DNA of 64,000 nt from Cheilinus undulatus (GCF_018320785.1 NC_054886.1:33153732-33217731); one strand, 5' to 3'; shown: positions 10,967-22,972, counted from the first letter of the stretch. Notes: generated by a model not told the origin, from the letters alone. Made by a program: numbers and translations.

Positions 10967-13900
10967 AGTGAAAAATGAAATATTTCAAATAATCACACTG
11001 GCATTAAAAGGATTACAATTCTGAGAATTATTGGATTTTTTTGTCGTTTTGAGCAGGTCTGAAGTTGTTAAAGAGATTTTTGAAAAAAGTAGAAAAAAAA
11101 TATTGATGTACACTGATTTAATTGCAGTTTTTTTAACATGTACATTTTTGCCTCGAAGGTGTCCAGAGAGTAGTTAATTTGAGGAGGGCACAAGGGTTAA
11201 AACAAAGACATCATTAGAAGCCACTAGTACCCGGCTAACACAGGAACGCAACCACAAAACCATCGACCAATCAGACTGAAATATTAAAAAGCAAGTTAAA
11301 GAGAAGCAATTAGAATTAAAAACATTGAGAGAGGTAAGATTGTAAAGGAAAAAATAAATGTAAGAGAATAAGTCTGACGAAGGAAATGCTAAAATAATAC
11401 AAGCATCAAGATGGTGAAAGCTAAAACCAGTAAGAACTGCCTAGATAAAAACTCAAGATCATGGATGTAGAAAATCAAAACAGTAAGAGGAGTAAGAGAT
11501 ATTAAAACAGGAATAAAAAGAGTAAAAGGTATTAAAACAAGCTAAAAATCAGAAGTAGTAAAGAATTAATAGAAACAATAATAAAAAGAGTAAAACAGCA
11601 AAAGTAGCAGTAATGTAATAATAAAAGTGAAGGACTAAGAATGAGTAAGAAGACGACATTACATAAAAGCCAGTCTATAAAAATGAGTTTAAGGAAGTGA
11701 TTTAAAATCACCCAAAGTAAGGTTTATGCCACAGCTGCTCTAAATGAACAGCACTGGTAGTTACCAACATCATTTTTTATGTTTCTGCAATGGTTAATAC
11801 ACCAATATGTAGAAGATCTTTGACCCAAATTATATTTTTAATGCGAAAATAGAATTATTATTGTTATCCATGAATTTTCAAATGTACTGATTTACAAAAA
11901 ACCTGAAAAAATAGTAAAGCACATTAATATTTCTTGATTAATATGTCAAATTATAGTTATTTACTTGCATTCCTGAACAGAAAAAGGAGTTTTAGTGATT
12001 GAATGTTATGCTTGATTCATTTCTGCCTTCTCAGAGAAGCCCAGTGAGCTGGCTCAAATTTGGGTGAATTCAGTTTGAAATTCCTCATTCCTGTTCAAAA
12101 TGGTAAAACGTGGAAAGCTCACTGAAAATGAAAGCGTCCGCATTAAAGCACTTCCTGATGCAGCTGTGGCATAAACCTTACTTTGGGTGGTAGTCTAATA
12201 AATTTGTTAAGCACTGTGTGTGTATATATATATATATATTGGCTAGATGAAGTAGGAAAATGGGGTTCAAACGTGAATTAAAAGTGGAAAAAATTTGCAT
12301 AGGGTGGGAAAAAGTGGCATAAATGAACAGAAACAGTGTTGAAAAGGGGTTAAGCCCCTTTTTTTGCTGATGCAGCACACATGTATTGATGTCATCAATA
12401 AATCATGACTGTGGAGGGCCCATTCACTGGGTTTTTGTGTTGAAAAGACAACCCTGAAAATGATTTTTGTTGTTAAATCTAATTGATTTTGATGTATGTT
12501 GTATTATTTTTCAAATAATAGATGACAACAAATAAACCACAAAAGCCAAATGTGACATATCAGTAACATTTTTTATCCTTGACATTAGAGATAAATGTGT
12601 TGTTTTGAGTCAGAAATGTGTTGTACATACTCTTCTGCAGGGGTGAAAAACTCAAGGCCCGGGGCCCAAATCTGGCCCATGGTACAGTCATACCTGGCCC
12701 GCAAGATCGTTTTTGTTATAACTGGCCCCCCAGTGTGAGGTCTGCTGATTTGCTCCAGTTTAAAAATGTAAACGTAACATGATGATCTAAAATATCCTTG
12801 TTAAGTCATAAAAATTCGAAATTGTAAAAAGTAAAAATAATTTGATAAAAAGTCAGAAATGTGGTCAAATTCATTTATGTTTTCAATTCATATTCTTAGT
12901 TTTGCACCTCACAATTATGACGCAAAGTTATGGTTTTGACTTTTAATGTCATATGCTGACATTTTCAATTCACAATTTTGACTTTTTATCTTGTTTTCTT
13001 GACCTTTAAGATCCTAAATTTTAATTGTGAAGAGGTATTTTGACCTCTGAAACTCATGATTATGAATTTTTTCTCATGTTTTGACCCTTTTATCCCCTTA
13101 GTTTGACATTTATCTCATAATTTGACCTTTAAGATCCTCAATTTTAAATTTGAAGTAATATTTTGACCTTTTTAGCTCCTTACTTTGACGTTTATCTCAT
13201 AATCTGACCTTTGAGATCCTCACTTTAAAATTTCAAGTCATATTTTGGCCTCTAAATTTAAAAATTTAAACATTTTTCTTACAATTTGATGTTTTTAACC
13301 AATTATTTTGAATTTAAATTATATTTTGACTCTTCAGAATAATGATTTCAACTTTCTATCTCAAATATTTGCCTTTTAAGAACATTATTTTGACTTAAAA
13401 TGCCATGTTTTGAATCTTTTGGGCTAATAAGTTTGAATTTTTATCTCAGATTTTGAGCCTTTAAACTTATCATTTCGTCTTTTTCAATCTCAAAATCCTT
13501 TTTCATCAGTTTTTCCCCATAATTCATTGCTGGTGAACATTTACTTGGGGACTTCACTTCAGCAGTTTTACAAATTATTGGCTTTAATGAGGCTTGTGCC
13601 ACAGGCAGGTAGTCACTAACTCAGTTAACAATTTCAGTCCTGGTGCAAAGTTTAAAACCTTTAAAAACTACAACAATCCACAACAGAATGATGACTTTAC
13701 AAAAAGGCATCATGTTAACGCATCTAAACCCTATTCAACACATCTAAAACACATAAACACTCTGTCTGAGGGCATCATGGGAAAATGTATGCAGATTTGA
13801 AATAGAGTAGGCGGAGCTTAGATCAGCATCAACACTGTCAAAAAACTCCAACACTGAAGACCATTCCACTCAGGATGGAGTTAAAATGAGACGTTGGGAG

Positions 13901-16393
13901 TTCAATCAACTTAACATTGAGTTTGGTTTTTCAGAAATTTATGAATTTCTAATCGCAAAACTTCTCTCCTAAGATGTAATGAATCCTCTTTTAAAACTTG
14001 CCCTAAAACACAGTCAAACACATTTAATAAAGTCTGGTTTTAAACTCTCTGAATGAATTTAAACTTAATGTTTTCGTTCAGGTTCTTCTTGAAGCTGTTG
14101 TTGTGTTGTCAGTTATGCAGATGACTCTTTGTTCTTGTCAGTACATCTCATGTCACAGCCTGAGAGCAGGATTTCACCGTCCGTGAATGACTGTTGCGTT
14201 TTACTACCTCTCTAACCATGACTTGTCAGCATCGTCTCCATGACAACTGACCCATCATTGCACCAGAGCTTATTTTCGAAGAAGTTAAACCATTTTTAAA
14301 GACTGAGAGAGAATAATGGCATCAGTTATCATTTTGATGGGGGATTGTACGGTTAAAGGTTTAACTGTTGTGGACACTAATATGATCCACAAAGAGCTTT
14401 CTGTTTGACTTCTATTAATCACATTATATGTTCTCACATTGCCAACACAACTGTGTTTAACTCACCTGTAACACTGACGCTCTTCCTCATGCCTTCCTCA
14501 TTTCACTTTTATCTCATTGTTTGCTGTGTTTAAACCCATTTCACCTGCTAAGCCACCAACTTCTGCCCATTTCTGCCAAATTTGACCAAATTTGGCCTCT
14601 TTTAACCAATCTTTAACTCTTGTAGCCCATTTTTTGCCACTTTTATTCTATTTTGCTGCTTTTTAACCGATTTTCACCTCCATAGCCACCCATTTCTGGC
14701 ACATTATTGCCATTCTTTGACCAATTATGTCTTTTTGACCACTTTTCACCATTTCTCTTATATTTTGACTTTGTTTTTGCCTTTCTTAACCTTTTTTTTT
14801 AAACTTTTATCTCATATTTGCTCCTTTGAACCCGTTTTCAGAACATTAGACATCTATTTCTGCCACCTTTTATTGCCCTTTACCTATTTTTGATGTGTTT
14901 TATCACATTTCTGCCAATTTGCCAATAATCTAACCACTCCTCACCAATTCCCATCCATTTTTTGATGATGTTTCTACAATTTTAACCCATTTTTTCACTT
15001 TTATCTCATTGTTTGCTGTGTTTTAACCCATTTCACCTCCTTATCCATCTACTTCTGCCCATTTCTGCCTCTTTTAACCAATTTTTAACAATTGCGTTTT
15101 GTGATGAAGGGAAGGGTTAGGGTTAGTACAACAGACTTGTACAACTAAAACCTGCCATTAAAAGAATAAAATAATGAAAATGTCAGAATTATAAAAGGGT
15201 TCTGTTTGGGCTGGTAGTGAGGTAACCATCATCCCCTGGTTGAGCTCGGTTGGGCCGCTGGCGGCCTCTAGATGTAAGAAGTCCTGGACAAAAGAAATGC
15301 TGTTGAGCTTGACCTTGGCTGCTGAGCAACACATGTGAGACGACCTTTGCTGAATCCTAAGTGCCTTGCACGCCTAAAACGTGTGCACATAGCTGTATAC
15401 ATTAGGGGGTTTACGGTTCACAGAGTCTGTCATGTGGTGGGAGGAGGAAGGACAGGGTCAGGAAGTTTTTCAATGGAATGGATCATCATGTCCTCAATAA
15501 TCTGTGGTTATGCCCTGTTGAAGATGCGAGTGTCGCCAAGAGGTGCCACTGGCATCACTGGCATCACTGGAAGTACAGGGGTTGGACTAAGATTGGTCAT
15601 CGCTACTTCTACTACAATCCTCACCATCTGACCTGGCGTCAAGCCGAGGTAAATTGTGGTCTTAATAGGCTGTGTGCCTCTTTGGAGTAAAGGGAACTAT
15701 TTCTGGTGACTTGGTGTCTGGTTTTAACGTTGACGTGTTTCCTTTCAGAGACGCTGTGCTGCCTGGGGTGGACATCTGGCTTCTGTGCATTCTCACTGGG
15801 AGTATAAGAAAATTAGATGGCTGATTCGCAGAAAAGGGCACGGGGATCGCGTGGCCTGGATTGGAGGCTCCGACAGACACTGCGTAAATCATTACACATT
15901 ACAGAAAAGGGATTTTTATCTAGCAGGCATGCTTTATCTAAAGGAGTGCTCTTTTTGGTGACTGGGGCCATTTCTATTTTTTTTTATTGTTGTCATGCAT
16001 TTTTCCTGCTTGTTGAATTTTTTCTGTTTTCTAGGAGGGTCATTGGTGCTGGAGTGATGGTTCCTGCTTCAACTTCAGAAAATGGTGCTGTGGAGAACCA
16101 AACAACGCAGGAAATCAGGACTGTCTGCAGATCAATTTCAGCCGTAAATAGAAACCCTTACTATTTCAATGGGTGGTGGAGAAACATGGTTGGGCTAGTG
16201 CATTTTGTTTGATATCCTTGAGAGCATTGCACATCCTCTAAGGCTGAACAAGCATTGTATTTTTATGCATGTTTTATTCTTTTTAATGCTACAGTATCCT
16301 CATGTCCTGTTTTCTCTGATTTTTACAGACCGGAAATGCTGGGATGATGCTCAGTGTTGGCTCAGACGCCCCTCGGTCTGCGTCAAGCGCTGA
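9227..16393 (+). CDS. Gene 1: secreted C-type lectin (ladderlectin/nattectin-like), 6 coding exons
   Basis: Coding exons 9227-9287 (signal peptide MKLLAVAALVCALMALSRAE), 9365-9400 (acidic prosegment AAAEPEPDEGKA), 15524-15648, 15749-15883, 16035-16143 and 16329-16393. All introns are GT-AG, and joining gives 531 bp (176 residues) with no stop. CTLD landmarks are GGHLASVH, WIGG, the sugar/calcium loop GEPNN, QDC, CWDD and a final SVC. EPN is the mannose-type motif of C-type lectins; CWDD replaces the usual WND, so calcium binding is uncertain. The first CTLD exon carries a 10-codon insertion (HWHHWHHW). Cysteines number 11 in the mature part, including one in SCFNF, an adjacent WCC pair and one at the end of exon 5, against 7 in gene 3. 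An N-F-S sequon lies before CWDD. Intron 3 is 6.1 kb. The two halves are assumed to be one gene because order, strand and phase all match genes 3 and 4. Expected product: secreted sugar-binding lectin. Confidence 0.88.
9600..9660 (+). mobile_element. hAT-like terminus remnant
   Basis: cagtggttctcaagctgagg with a following gtgaccctcagtggggtgac matches 26145-26190. It is one end only, in intron 3 of gene 1. Confidence 0.5.
9860..11200. mobile_element. Dispersed element with inverted halves in gene 1 intron
   Basis: Words such as aaatgtacatgttaaa, cagcatacatcaatattttt, cttcaaccctgctcaaaact occur in one orientation at 9890-10560 and in the other at 10840-11200, forming a large imperfect inverted repeat. 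The right end reads gaggagggcacaagggttaa. The same material, with the same right end, fills 36585-38247 in the matching intron of gene 3. TTAA at the end is compatible with a piggyBac-type element. An interior T-run lies at 10937-10964. Confidence 0.6.
11201..11740. other. A-rich intron sequence, no feature seen
   Basis: Intron 3 of gene 1. 11280-11660 is purine-rich with loose repetition of agtaaaa, gtattaaaaca words. No exon-like island or transposon end recognised. Confidence 0.5.
11745..12218 (+). mobile_element. Tc1/mariner-like relic (copy A)
   Basis: One of three copies (others 58479-59012 and 61352-61865, which run in reverse). Near 12101 the + strand reads MVKRGKLTENESVRIKAL, resembling a Tc1-like transposase N-terminus with its helix-turn-helix start. 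The right end is gtctaataaatttgttaagcactgt. It is too short to be functional. Confidence 0.65.
12235..12365 (+). repeat. Short GTGGC-type block
   Basis: gggaaaaagtggcataaatg and neighbours, followed by ttgatgtcatcaataaatca, a sequence also adjoining the block at 62930-63330. Confidence 0.55.
12640..13510 (-). mobile_element. hAT-like non-autonomous element, old copy
   Basis: The left end (caggggtgaaaaactcaagg, then cccaaatctggccc) is the reverse of the right end of the intact copy at 52639-53480. The interior has the same AT-rich ttttgacctttaagatcctc-type sequence. The opposite end is not recognisable. Confidence 0.65.
13511..14039. other. Intron sequence, nothing recognised
   Basis: Intron 3 of gene 1. 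No splice-site-bounded open segment resembling a lectin exon; in particular no second prosegment exon like that of genes 3-5 was found. Confidence 0.5.
14040..14460 (+). repeat. Dispersed low-copy repeat, copy 3
   Basis: Same family as 5420-5730; shares cagcctgagagcaggatt and ccatgacttgtcagcatcgt with the copy at 18590-18850. Confidence 0.65.
14480..15095 (-). repeat. GCCAC-type low-complexity block
   Basis: Long run of ttttaacccatttt, tgccac and tttgacca words. It shares longer segments with 17345-18150 (e.g. ttttatctcattgtttgctg, aattcccatccattttttga), so the two blocks are copies flanking the 3' half of gene 1. Confidence 0.75.
15535..15585 (+). repeat. In-frame 9-bp coding repeat in gene 1
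   Basis: Tandem tggcatcac units within the first CTLD exon add a HWHHWHHW tract followed by KYRGWTK; other copies have only about 3 residues at this point before IGHR. Confidence 0.85.
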
Positions 16394-16686
16394 TAATGGT
16401 GATTCCTGATGTGACATGCAGGCCTGAAGATCATCGGGTGGATGTGTTAGTTTGCATGATCATCACTGGTTCACATAGAACCTAAATGCTCTAAATCTCT
16501 TTAGATGCTCTATATTTCTTTTCTATCACCATAATGCTACAAAACATGTGACAGGTGACACAAACAGGAGCTGGATTGTCTCTGAGGCCTCGTGCCCGTA
16601 GTAACATCAGACTGGATGTTTAATGGAAAGAGTGTTTTAAGCAAAAACTTGCATATCTGAACTGTTCTCTCTAATCTGTGCAATAT

Positions 16687-16692
16687 AATAAA
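16687..16692 (+). terminator. Gene 1 poly(A) signal
   Basis: AATAAA about 295 bp after the stop, in a context (caatataataaagcttcaag) that matches the signals of genes 3 and 4. Confidence 0.85.
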
Positions 16693-16762
16693 GCTTCAAG
16701 CATTGAAAAAAGCCCTGTTATCTGTGCCATATATCATTGAATCTGTGTCATGTCCTGTAATC

Positions 16763-17170
16763 AGAGAGAGAATGGTCCCTGATAAACCCAGAGAACAGAC
16801 CCTGATAAACCCAGAGAACAGACCCTGATAAACCCAGAGAACAGACCCTGATAAACCCAGAGAACAGACCCTGATAAACCCAGAGAACAGACCCTGATAA
16901 ACCCAGAGAACAGACCCTGATAAACCCAGAGAACGGACCCTGATAAACCCAGAGAACAGACCCTGATAAACCCAGAGAATGGACCCTGATAAACCCAGAG
17001 AATAGTCCCTGATAAACCCAGAGAACAGACCCTGATAAACCCAGAGAACGGTTCCTGATAAACCCAGAGAATGGTCCCTGATAAACCCAGAGAATGGCCC
17101 CTGATAAACCCAGAGAATGGCCCCTGATAAACCCAGAGAAAGGGCCCTGATAAACCCAGAGAAAGGGCCC
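16763..17170 (+). repeat. 23-bp minisatellite (about 17 units)
   Basis: Tandem cctgataaacccagagaac plus agac units with variants (aatggt, aaaggg), starting about 70 bp after the gene 1 poly(A) signal. Confidence 0.92.
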
Positions 17171-17249
17171 TTCCCAGCAGTGATTATTGATGATAATTCA
17201 TGTGTGTTGGATCAGTAGCATTAGCGCTAGCCTTCTGGCTACATCATTT

Positions 17250-17338
17250 GTAACTGGACTATAATTGGATAATTGGATATAATTGGATATAATTGGATAT
17301 AATTGGATAATTGGATAATTGTCAGACTATAATTGGAT
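17250..17338 (+). repeat. Short tandem aattggatat repeat
   Basis: Repeated 10-bp aattggatat / aattggat words. Confidence 0.8.
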
Positions 17339-17344
17339 ACAGAT

Positions 17345-18150
17345 TTTAAAATTACTTATTTGCACCACTTTTTCAACCCTTTTTATTAGTGTTTCTGAAC
17401 ATTTTGTCACATTTGACAACTTTTTGCCTCTTTAAACCAATCTTATACACTTGTAACCCACTTTTGCCACTTCTATCCTATTTTGCCGCTTTTTAACCAA
17501 TTTTCACCTCCATAGCCACCCATTTCTGTCACATTCTTGCCACCCTTTTACCAATTATACCTTTTTGACCACTTTTCACCATTTCTCTTACATTTTTATG
17601 TTTTTGCCCTTCTTAACCCTTTATTGAAACTTTTATCCCATATTTGCTCCTTTGAACCCATTTTCAGAACAGTAGTCATCTATTTCTGCCACCTTTTTGT
17701 TGCCCTTTCCCTATTTTTGATGTTTTACAATATTTCTTCCAATTTGCCAATTATCTAACAACTCCTCACCAATTCCCATCCATTTTTTTGATATGGTTTC
17801 TACGATTTTCACCCATTTTTGTCACTTTTATCTCATTGTTTGCTGTGTTTTAACCCATTTCACCTGCTTAGCCACCAACTTCTGCCTATTTCTATCTCTT
17901 TAAACCAATTTTTAACTCTTGTTGTCAATTTTTTCCACTTTTATTAAATTTTTGATGTTTTTAAAACCCGTTTTCACTACCTTTGCCATCCATTTCTTCC
18001 TCTTATCGCCACTATTGACCAATTTTGCCACTTTGATCCCAATTTTTTTTTATAGCCACTTTTCACCTATTTTCACCGATCTGTAATCACTTTTCACCAC
18101 TTTCTCTCCTTCTGATTTTTGCCAGTCAATGCATTTCTGCCAATTTTCAA
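17345..18150 (-). repeat. GCCAC-type low-complexity block
   Basis: Same composition as 14480-15095, with which it shares long segments. Confidence 0.75.
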
Positions 18151-18589
18151 CTTTCCACAATCATTGGAACCAGTGCAGTGTATACAAGATGTCTAGTCAT
18201 TGCTTATTAGCAGTCCTTGATTATGTTTCCCTTAAATTTATTTCACTTTATTCTCCTGCATCCTGTTGTTTGTGCACATCAAATAAAATTGCTTCAAAGG
18301 TTTTATATAAACTGGTTTAACTACTTTTCTAGAGTTCTACTGACTTATCAAGTTTGACAGTGTGCTTGTTTTAGGCTTGGTTTAATTTTCTTTTACCTAA
18401 TTTGTAAATTTTTTTTTTTTTTTTTTTTTTTTGTCGTAAATTTAATGAACTCAAGTATCTGGGTTTGGTTCATCAGAAATGAACAAATTTCTTATTTCAA
18501 AGATTTTTACTTTTCCCTAAAAGTACCCAGTCCCTTTTCAAAAACTGGTCCCTAATGCACTGTCAGAGTTACATTAAAATCAGTACTGC

Positions 18590-18850
18590 ACACATTTATA
18601 TAAGGCTGGTGTGAGACTCTCTGCAGATTTTAAACGTTTAATGATTTCTTGCAGGCTGATCTTGAAGCTGTCGTGTTGTGTTGTTGTGTTGTTAGTTATG
18701 CAGATGACTCTATGTTCTTGTCAGTACATCTCTTGTCGCAGCCTGAGAGCAGGATTACACCATCTGCGAGTGACTGTTGCATTTTACTACCCCTTTAACC
18801 ATGACTTGTCAGCATCGTCTCCATGACAACTGACCCGTCATTGCACCAGT
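18590..18850 (+). repeat. Dispersed low-copy repeat, copy 4
   Basis: See 5420-5730. Closest to the copy at 14040-14460. Confidence 0.65.
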
Positions 18851-19376
18851 ATGCTAACTGAAGTGGCTATAAGCATTAGGACCAGGCCTGGAGATGGGTG
18901 TACACATGCAAAGGATGGAGACAGGCAGGAGCACTCATTGGTCAAGAAGCGTTTCCCCCACAAATCTCTTTCTCTGTCTTTCTCTGTGCTTGGTTGGGCA
19001 AGAAGGGACGTCCATTTCTGTCTGGCTGTAAACAGTACTGTCACATCAGTTCCTTCAGTACCTAGCCAATCACAGCTCAATGTAAGCACTCCAGGTGGAG
19101 ATGACATAAGTAAGCTATCAGTGCCAGCTGTGCAACCATGATAGGTCATAATAATGACAAAAGTCAGAATTATGAAATAAAAAAGTATGTGGTTTCAACA
19201 TTTTTAAATAGAGGAAAGAAGCTTTCATTGGCTTGAGAAATTAATTCTAGTGTTAAGAAAGTGCTGCAAATGTGCCCTTAGATGCCGACTGTGGCCCAGA
19301 CAACATTATTAAAGACCCTTCAGAACGGATTCTCAATAGACGAAACAAAAACAAAGCCCTCTAGGGCAGGGGTTCT
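18851..19376. other. Intergenic sequence, nothing recognised
   Basis: Opposed open frames of about 100 codons on both strands (18838-19149) overlap each other; neither has a recognisable motif or splice context. Confidence 0.5.
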
Positions 19377-20087
19377 CAACCTTGGGTTGGGACCCCATTA
19401 GGGGGTCTCCAGATGCCTTAAAAACAACAACAACAACAACAACAAAAAAAGAATATTTTTAAAATGACACTGTTGTCACTTTACATCAATTTTGCCAAAT
19501 TTGAAACAGTTTTTATCACTTTTCCCCACCAATTTTGATAATTTTAACAGATTTTTGCAACTCAAGACCCATTTTTTTGTCAATTTTAAACCTTTTCCAC
19601 GACTTTTTATCTGCCTGTTTTTGCCTCTCCTAAACTAAATCTTGCCACTCTTCACCTATTGGTGGTCTGTTGACCCATTATTGGGTCCATTATTGAGACC
19701 ACTTGTTACCCATTTTTGCCACATTTTTGATACTTAAAACATGTTTTTGCCACTTTTAACCTATTTTTTGGCCACTTTTTGCCAATTTCTGACCATTTTT
19801 TCCTTTGTCTTGTCACTTATTGCCCAATTTTGCCATATATATATATTTATTTATCACTTTTAACTCATTTTTGCCACCTTCCAGGCACCTTTTGCCAACT
19901 CCACGATTCCCCAGTTGGCTGGGCCTCAGAAAGCTCTCCCCTTTACCCCCCCCCCCCCCCCCCATGGGCCACCTTGACAGTAACATTATTCAAAAAGTCT
20001 ATTTTGTATCGATTTAAACATGGCGTGCCTTGAGATTTTGGCTTGACTTTAGGTGTGCCTCAGGCGAAAAAAGTTTGAAAACCACTG
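19377..20087. mobile_element. hAT-like non-autonomous element with GCCAC interior
   Basis: Starts caggggttctcaaccttggg and ends near gtttgaaaaccactg, ends typical of fish hAT elements. Inside are an (AAC)n run at 19424-19445, GCCAC low-complexity sequence (19480-19890) and a C-run (19947-19963). The flanking 8-mers (ctctaggg, ctgtagat) match only partly, so the boundaries are tentative. Confidence 0.5.
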
Positions 20088-20089
20088 CT

Positions 20090-20375
20090 GTAGATGATCC
20101 AGAATGCAGCAGCATCCCAAACCAACCCAAGACAGCTCGTCTTTACACTGGCTTCCAGTTGCAGGGTCTACACTCCATTTCACCACCAGTGAAAGGTGCC
20201 TAGTGCTTCCATCACATCAGGGCCCTAAGTCACTAGCTAGACTATTCTCCTCTGCAGCCCTCAATGGTGGAATGAATTACCCAACTCCATTCAATCCCTA
20301 GAGTCTCTTTCTACCTTCAAGACAAAGCTGAGGACCCAACTCTGTTGGGAACACTATGCACTGTCCCACTCTACT
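20090..20375 (+). mobile_element. LINE fragment, end of ORF2
   Basis: Frames across this stretch give LHWLPV and, after a shift, WNELPNSIQSLESL and FKTKLRTQL. These are hallmarks of the C-terminal end of many vertebrate non-LTR retrotransposon ORF2 proteins. Frame shifts show it is dead. Confidence 0.75.
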
Positions 20376-20632
20376 TCTGAAAGCTTTATGCTAGACTCTT
20401 GTGACCAGCCATTCTTGCTACTTTGATGCAAGTGAACATTTATTTGAGTTTGAAGAAAATCTCTAAAAGTGTTCTTGAGTTAATGTGTTCAGTTGAAGTG
20501 AAGGGGGAGCTTAGACTACACCTTGGACAGAACTCCCAAAATGATGAAAAAGTGTCTGAGTTGTGTGACGATGCTGTTTTTCTGTGTTTTTAGTACGCCT
20601 GTGATCAGTTCCTTAATTCTGGAGATATGACG

Positions 20633-20718
20633 AGATAAAATGTCATATAAAAGCTCTGCTTCTTCTCTTTACTGTTCACACACAGGGAGGTAGGGGCTAC
20701 ACAGAGAAGGAGGAAGAG
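20633..20718 (+). promoter_or_regulatory. Gene 2 core promoter and 5' UTR exon
   Basis: TATAAAAG at 20646-20653, AGATAA at 20633-20638, and cttaattctggagatatgac shared with gene 1. The first exon ends at 20718 before gtactt; intron 1 (20719-20825) ends in tctctgcag. Confidence 0.8.
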
Positions 20719-20846
20719 GTACTTCTGGAGCAACTTTTTTTTTAATCTAAAAATGTTGACCCACCTGAGGTCTCATTTATATAAAGGGCTTAATATCAGC
20801 ATCACTTCTGCTCATTTCTCTGCAGCATCATTTCATCGACTCCACC

Positions 20847-21695
20847 ATGAAGCTGCTGGCTGTCTGCGCTCTGGTCTGTGCCGTAGTGGCTCTGAGTCAT
20901 GCTAATCGTGAGTTTAACTAATGCAGATGGTGTTTCAGTCATTTTAATATGTCGACCACTCAACTCTATAACTGCAGTACCAAACTTTCCAGGTACTGTG
21001 ACGACAACACCTAAGTCGCACCTTTAGTCGTGCTGTGATGACTAAAACTGAAAAGGATAGAAATGACTAAAACTAGACTAAAACTGAAAAGGATAGAAAT
21101 GACTAAAATGTGACTAAAACTGAAAAGGATAGAAATGACTAAAACTAGACTAAAACTGAAAAGGATAGAAATGACTAAAATGTGACTAAAATTAAAAATG
21201 ATAGAAATGACTAAAACTAGAGTAAACCTAAAAAGGATAGAAATGACCAAAACTAGACTAAAACTAAAAGAAATAGAAATGACTAAAACTAGACTAAACC
21301 TAAAAATGATAGAAATGACTAAAACTAGACTAAACCTAAAAATGATAGAAATGACTAAAACTAGACTAAACCTAAAAATGATAGAAATGACTAAAACTAG
21401 ACTAAACCTAAAACGGATAGAAATGACTAAAATGTGACTAAAACTAAAAAGGATAGAAATGACTAAAATGTGACTAAAACTAAAGAGGATAGAAATGACT
21501 AAAATGTGACTAAAACTAAAGAGTATAGAAATGACTAAAATGTGACTAAAACTAAAGAGGATAGAAATGACTAAAATGTGACTAAAACTAAAGAGGATAG
21601 AAATGACTAAAATGTGACTAAAACTAAAGAGGATAGAAATGACTAAAACTAGACTAAAACTGAAAAGGATAGAAATGACTAAAATGTGACATACT

Positions 21696-21729
<34 letters not shown>

Positions 21730-21882
21730 TCTTTTTTTATGATATTAACTCTATAAAAGCCAGTTACAACACATGCCATTTGTTGTATATGAAAATCCCA
21801 CACAAAACTGAATTACTTCTATCTAATACATGACATATATATATATATATATGTCATGTATTAGATAGAAGTAATTCATCTA

Positions 21883-21935
<53 letters not shown>

Positions 21936-22094
21936 GTTCAAAAGAACCAGATGGCTACTGAGCCTTTAAATATCAGCTTGAATACACGACTTTGTTTTTT
22001 TTTATGAATATCACACACAAATGAGTTATTTTCTATAAAACCCATGATGAGGGCTAGGGTATGTTGTTTTAAATTAATGTCATGTTTTGTTTTG

Positions 22095-22125
<31 letters not shown>

Positions 22126-22941
22126 TTTTTGTAGCGTCCGCTTTGACAAAAATGCCCACTTACAAAAACTGCTATGAAAATATTACGAATTAATATTTCT
22201 ATACTCTTTTGGCTTTAATCTTTCATTTATCTTCAGTCCTGTCCAAAAGGACCAGTTTTTTTTTTTTTTTTTTTTATGATATTAACTCTTTTAATGTTAG
22301 TTTCAACACATGGTGTTTGTTTTGTATGAAAATCACACAAAAATGAGTGATCGCTATCTAACACATGATGGAGGCTGGGGTATTTTTTTTTAAATCATAG
22401 TACTGGATCTATCAAAGAATTGATTTTGATGCATGATTTCTTTTGTAGTGTCCATTCAAAAACTTTATTGACTAAGAAGCCATTCCTGGACTAAAGTGTT
22501 TATTTTACTCCCATTATAATTGTTTTTGTTTTATTTTTCCGTCAATGTTTCAGTCTTAAGGTTTTTAATTAGCATCAGATGTATGCAATTCTCCACTTTA
22601 CTGAACAAGCTGACAAATCTCCTCATCTGTTTATAAGAAGTCTCTGTTATCAGTCACATGATCACTGGAGCCTAAAAACTGACCTGAACTGTTCTTTTAG
22701 TTTTTTCTATTTTTAGCAGAAATTGTCGACAGATAGGAGTGTCCGTGTGTGTGGTGGTGGTGGTTTGAAATCAGTTTTACTGAAAAGTTTAGTTTCGTCT
22801 CTTCTGTTTTCTGGAACAGCAACAAAAAAAAAAAAAAAAAAATCATTTTGTTCTTCATGAAACGTTTGTGCCCATCGTGAATATTTAGTATTTCCTGGAT
22901 TTATTGTGTTAACATGAAAAAAAATTATTCATGAAATCTTC

Positions 22942-22972
<31 letters not shown>

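Noticed and set aside
15335-15690. Two overlapping 70-98 codon frames at the first CTLD exon of gene 1
   Set aside because: They read through the intron or in a shifted frame over the 9-bp repeat; the CTLD frame is fixed by splice phase and paralogues.
9227-16393. Gene 1 as two separate gene fragments
   Set aside because: Order, strand, exon phases and a complete 176-residue join match genes 3 and 4; the 6.1-kb intron is explained by repeat insertions. Transcript data would settle it.
16763-17170. CRISPR-like regular repeat array
   Set aside because: Direct tandem 23-bp repeats without spacers, in a eukaryotic genome; a minisatellite.
18838-19149. Conserved gene between genes 1 and 2
   Set aside because: Overlapping open frames on both strands, no motif, no splice context, no paralogue in the other intergenic regions.
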